A DNA stretch of 5,450 bases from Candidatus Nomurabacteria bacterium CG_4_9_14_0_2_um_filter_32_10 (GTDB lineage Bacteria > Patescibacteriota > Minisyncoccia > Phycocordibacterales > UBA9973): NCBI GenBank assembly GCA_002788475.1, contig PFRK01000032.1, positions 1 to 5,450 of the forward strand, in the 5' to 3' direction. Positions 4,515-5,450 of the stretch are shown one piece after another (position 1 is the first letter of the stretch; each line of letters begins with the position of its first letter). A program made the position numbers and the translations under genes. The notes under the pieces are model-generated. The model was not told the DNA's origin, did not search any database, and worked only from the letters and a program-made list of their open reading frames with translations.

Positions 4515-4884
4515 GTGCTTCACCCCCAACTTGTTCTTTTCTTGCTTCTTTACCAGACAAAATTCCTTTTGGAGTAGAAAGAACAAGAAGTCCTGAACCA
4601 TTTCTAACTGAATGAATATCCTTCATTTTAAAATAAACACGTCGAGATTGTTTAGAAATTCTTTCTACTTCTTCTATTTTAGGTTTTTTATCTACATAAA
4701 TTAAATCAACCTCTAAAACAGGAAATCCTTTTCTAATTTTCTTAGAAACTTGTTTTACATATCCTTCTTTTTTTAGACATTCCGCAATAGCGTTCTTCAT
4801 CTTTGAATATGGAAGAGAAACAGACTCTTTATCTGCAAGTCCTGCATTCTTTAACATTATTATCATGTTTGAAATTGAATCCAT
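4498..4884 (-). CDS. rpsH: 30S ribosomal protein S8
   Basis: S8 is a primary 16S rRNA-binding protein (helices 21 and 25) and, in E. coli, the translational repressor of the spc operon. The product is 128 aa (E. coli 130). The start MDSISNMIIMLKNAG (1-15) matches the family's DPIADMLTRIRNA and supports this ATG. Upstream codons in frame lack a start and soon reach a stop. LPYSKMKNAIAECLKKEGYV (24-43) and the C-terminal RNA-binding signature LSTPKGILSGKEARKEQVGG (102-121), ending EALFKLW, are intact. It lies 115 nt after rpsN, behind a long inverted repeat whose 3' arm runs into the start codon, with no nearby Shine-Dalgarno site. Autoregulation through that structure is an attractive guess, not shown. 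Confidence 0.98.
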   Translation of the reverse strand: MDSISNMIIMLKNAGLADKESVSLPYSKMKNAIAECLKKEGYVKQVSKKIRKGFPVLEVDLIYVDKKPKIEEVERISKQSRRVYFKMKDIHSVRNGSGLLVLSTPKGILSGKEARKEQVGGEALFKLW

Positions 4885-5000
4885 CCCGTACGAAATAGGA
4901 CGCGTACACTTACGCTTCGTTGTCCTTTTTATAATTTATAATATATTTTATCATTTTCATAATTTTGTTTGTTTTATGCGTCCGCGATTTCGTTCGGGAT
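4883..5000 (-). promoter_or_regulatory. Long inverted repeat filling the rpsN-rpsH gap; possible mRNA switch or MITE-like remnant
   Basis: The left arm (4883-4903, ATCCCGTACGAAATAGGACG plus C) and the reverse complement of the right arm (4978-5000) align with 19 identities, two mismatches and a 2-nt gap. The arms are GC/CpG-rich; the middle is very AT-rich (about 4925-4975). The arms run from the rpsN stop to the rpsH start codon. A second, local hairpin pairs GCGTA (4902-4906) with TACGC (4911-4915), extended by GGAC (4898-4901) with GTCC (4922-4925). The two folds compete for the same bases near the rpsH ATG. Two readings fit: a degenerate small inverted-repeat element, or an RNA leader controlling rpsH. 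Confidence 0.7.
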
Positions 5001-5185
5001 TACCAAGAAGATTTACGAACACCTGGAAGCATTCCTTCATTTGCTAATTCTCTAAAGCAAATACGACATATACCAAAATCTCTCATATAACCATTTCCAC
5101 GACCACAACGAAAACATCGATTTTTTTGTCGGGTAGAAAATTTTGGTGTTTTTTTAGATCTTGCTACTACTGATGTTTTTGCCAT
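5000..5185 (-). CDS. rpsN: 30S ribosomal protein S14, zinc-binding (type Z)
   Basis: S14 (61 aa) helps assemble the head of the small subunit near the A site. This is the short C+ form. Cysteines 24, 27, 40 and 43 make the CxxC-x12-CxxC zinc ribbon (CFRCGRG and GICRICFREL), as in Bacillus RpsN1 (sometimes rpsZ). The N-terminus MAKTSVVARSKKTPKFSTR (1-19) and C-terminus GMLPGVRKSSW (51-61) are canonical. The zinc-free paralogue of about 100 aa is not in the window. rpsN appears to be the first gene of the transcript: no rplE lies within 265 bp upstream, and a promoter candidate with a leader of about 160 nt is present. A hairpin ends 12 nt before its ATG and no Shine-Dalgarno site is seen. The plus-strand open frame overlapping its 3' end is a shadow. 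Confidence 0.97.
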   Translation of the reverse strand: MAKTSVVARSKKTPKFSTRQKNRCFRCGRGNGYMRDFGICRICFRELANEGMLPGVRKSSW

Positions 5186-5197
5186 AAAATTAGTGCC

Positions 5198-5241
5198 TAG
5201 GGGGCTAGTTTCATAGTAAAGATTCTGGAGATTAGCCCCTA
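5198..5241 (-). promoter_or_regulatory. Hairpin in the rpsN leader
   Basis: TAGGGGGCTA (5198-5207) and TAGCCCCTA (5233-5241) form a 9-bp stem with one bulged G and a 25-nt loop. On the mRNA it ends 12 nt upstream of the rpsN ATG, followed by GGCACTAATTTT, which is no U-tract for termination. It occupies the place of a ribosome binding site. A leader control element or a dispersed palindrome are both possible. Confidence 0.55.
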
Positions 5242-5350
5242 AAACTTAGTTACTAGAACCTAATTTAGATGATATCATGTATTTTTTCTTAAACCCTTAT
5301 TTAATAAAGCTTAAGGAGAAATACAGATCAATCTATTTCTAGACCTTTAT

Positions 5351-5379
5351 ATACTAGCAAAATTATTAAGATTAGTCAA
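5351..5379 (-). promoter_or_regulatory. Candidate sigma-70 promoter for the rpsN-secY operon
   Basis: On the minus strand TTGACT (5379-5374, 5 of 6 to TTGACA) is followed after exactly 17 nt by TAGTAT (5356-5351, 4 of 6). The -10 is preceded by TGC, giving an extended -10 element. Transcription would start near 5344 and leave a leader of about 160 nt before rpsN. It is the best promoter-like pair seen in the window. Confidence 0.52.
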
Positions 5380-5450
5380 ACAAATGTATTCGTCCACCAC
5401 ATTTGGCACTCAGTAGCTGATAATGAATTAAATATATACTGAAAAGGAGA

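Larger units (their letters stand above)
5186..5450. other. Spacer upstream of rpsN without a recognisable gene
   Basis: No frame on the minus strand resembles the C-terminus of L5, the usual upstream neighbour; stops close all three frames. The stretch holds the promoter and leader hairpin listed separately and an inverted repeat AGAAATA...TATTTCT (5317-5340, inner GAT/ATC) just inside the predicted transcript. It also holds a 10-bp palindrome ATGATATCAT (5269-5278) and one CTAGAACC repeat piece (5253-5260). On the plus strand AAGGAGA (5444-5450) ends the window and could be the ribosome binding site of a divergent gene just outside. No tRNA or other known RNA was recognised. Confidence 0.55.

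Noticed and set aside
4865..5047. Plus-strand open frame of 60 codons across the rpsH-rpsN spacer
   Set aside because: It overlaps the start of rpsH and the end of rpsN on the other strand and reads through the inverted repeat; no conserved motif and no ribosome binding site.
1098..5185. UGA recoding (as in Gracilibacteria/Absconditabacteria), suggested by absence of TGA stops
   Set aside because: Eight genes with five TAA and three TAG is too small a sample in AT-rich DNA. No frame needs an in-frame TGA to stay open and glycine positions use ordinary GGN codons.
5198..5241. tRNA-like or other known structured RNA in the rpsN leader
   Set aside because: There is only one stem; no D, anticodon or T arm and no GTTCRA motif could be found.
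5277..5342. Short plus-strand frame starting MYFFLNPYL (21 codons), a possible leader peptide
   Set aside because: No ribosome binding site, no coding signature, and it lies across the hairpin and predicted minus-strand transcript start; chance open frame in AT-rich DNA.
5403..5429. TTGGCACTC resembling one half of a CIRCE heat-shock operator (TTAGCACTC-N9-GAGTGCTAA)
   Set aside because: The position of the second half, 9 nt later, reads TAATGAATT and matches at only three of nine bases, so there is no inverted repeat.

Overview
The window is a ribosomal-protein (spc-type) operon read on the minus strand. In transcription order, from high to low coordinates, it holds rpsN (S14, zinc type), rpsH (S8), rplF (L6), rplR (L18), rpsE (S5), rplO (L15) and secY. 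Beyond secY a small plus-strand gene for an archaeal-type cytidylate kinase converges on it. At the left edge is the 5' part of an adenylate kinase gene on the minus strand, cut by the window boundary. The DNA is AT-rich. rpmD (L30) is absent from its usual place between rpsE and rplO, which are only 18 bp apart. Loss of L30 is a known trait of the Candidate Phyla Radiation (Patescibacteria). With the compact proteins and scarce Shine-Dalgarno sites, it suggests a CPR bacterium, perhaps Parcubacteria-like; the phylum is inference. The eight complete genes end in TAA (5) or TAG (3), never TGA, and nothing requires a non-standard code.

Layout: 1-299 partial adk (minus). 300-436 is a divergent spacer with a nested palindrome and two candidate promoters whose -10 boxes each end 6 nt before an ATG, so both genes may be leaderless. 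437-1003 is cmk (plus). 1004-1097 holds a terminator for the secY transcript and a CTAGAAC heptamer array. 1098-5185 is the ribosomal protein/secY cluster. 5186-5450 has no recognisable gene: it holds a good candidate minus-strand promoter about 160 nt upstream of rpsN, a leader with palindromes, and a Shine-Dalgarno-like sequence on the plus strand at the very edge. The rplE (L5) gene normally found just before rpsN is not there, so the operon appears to start anew at rpsN.

The coding content is conventional: four small-/large-subunit core proteins around the central protuberance and decoding/h21 regions, the protein-export channel, and two nucleoside monophosphate kinases. The unusual part is the spacers. 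Most carry structure: a 20-bp-stem palindrome between rplF and rplR, a long CpG-rich inverted repeat filling the rpsN-rpsH gap, period-7 and period-9 short tandem repeats that contribute stop codons to neighbouring genes, and hairpins with stop codons in their loops. No wholly new protein system is visible; the best leads are these intergenic elements and the inserted, inverted cmk.
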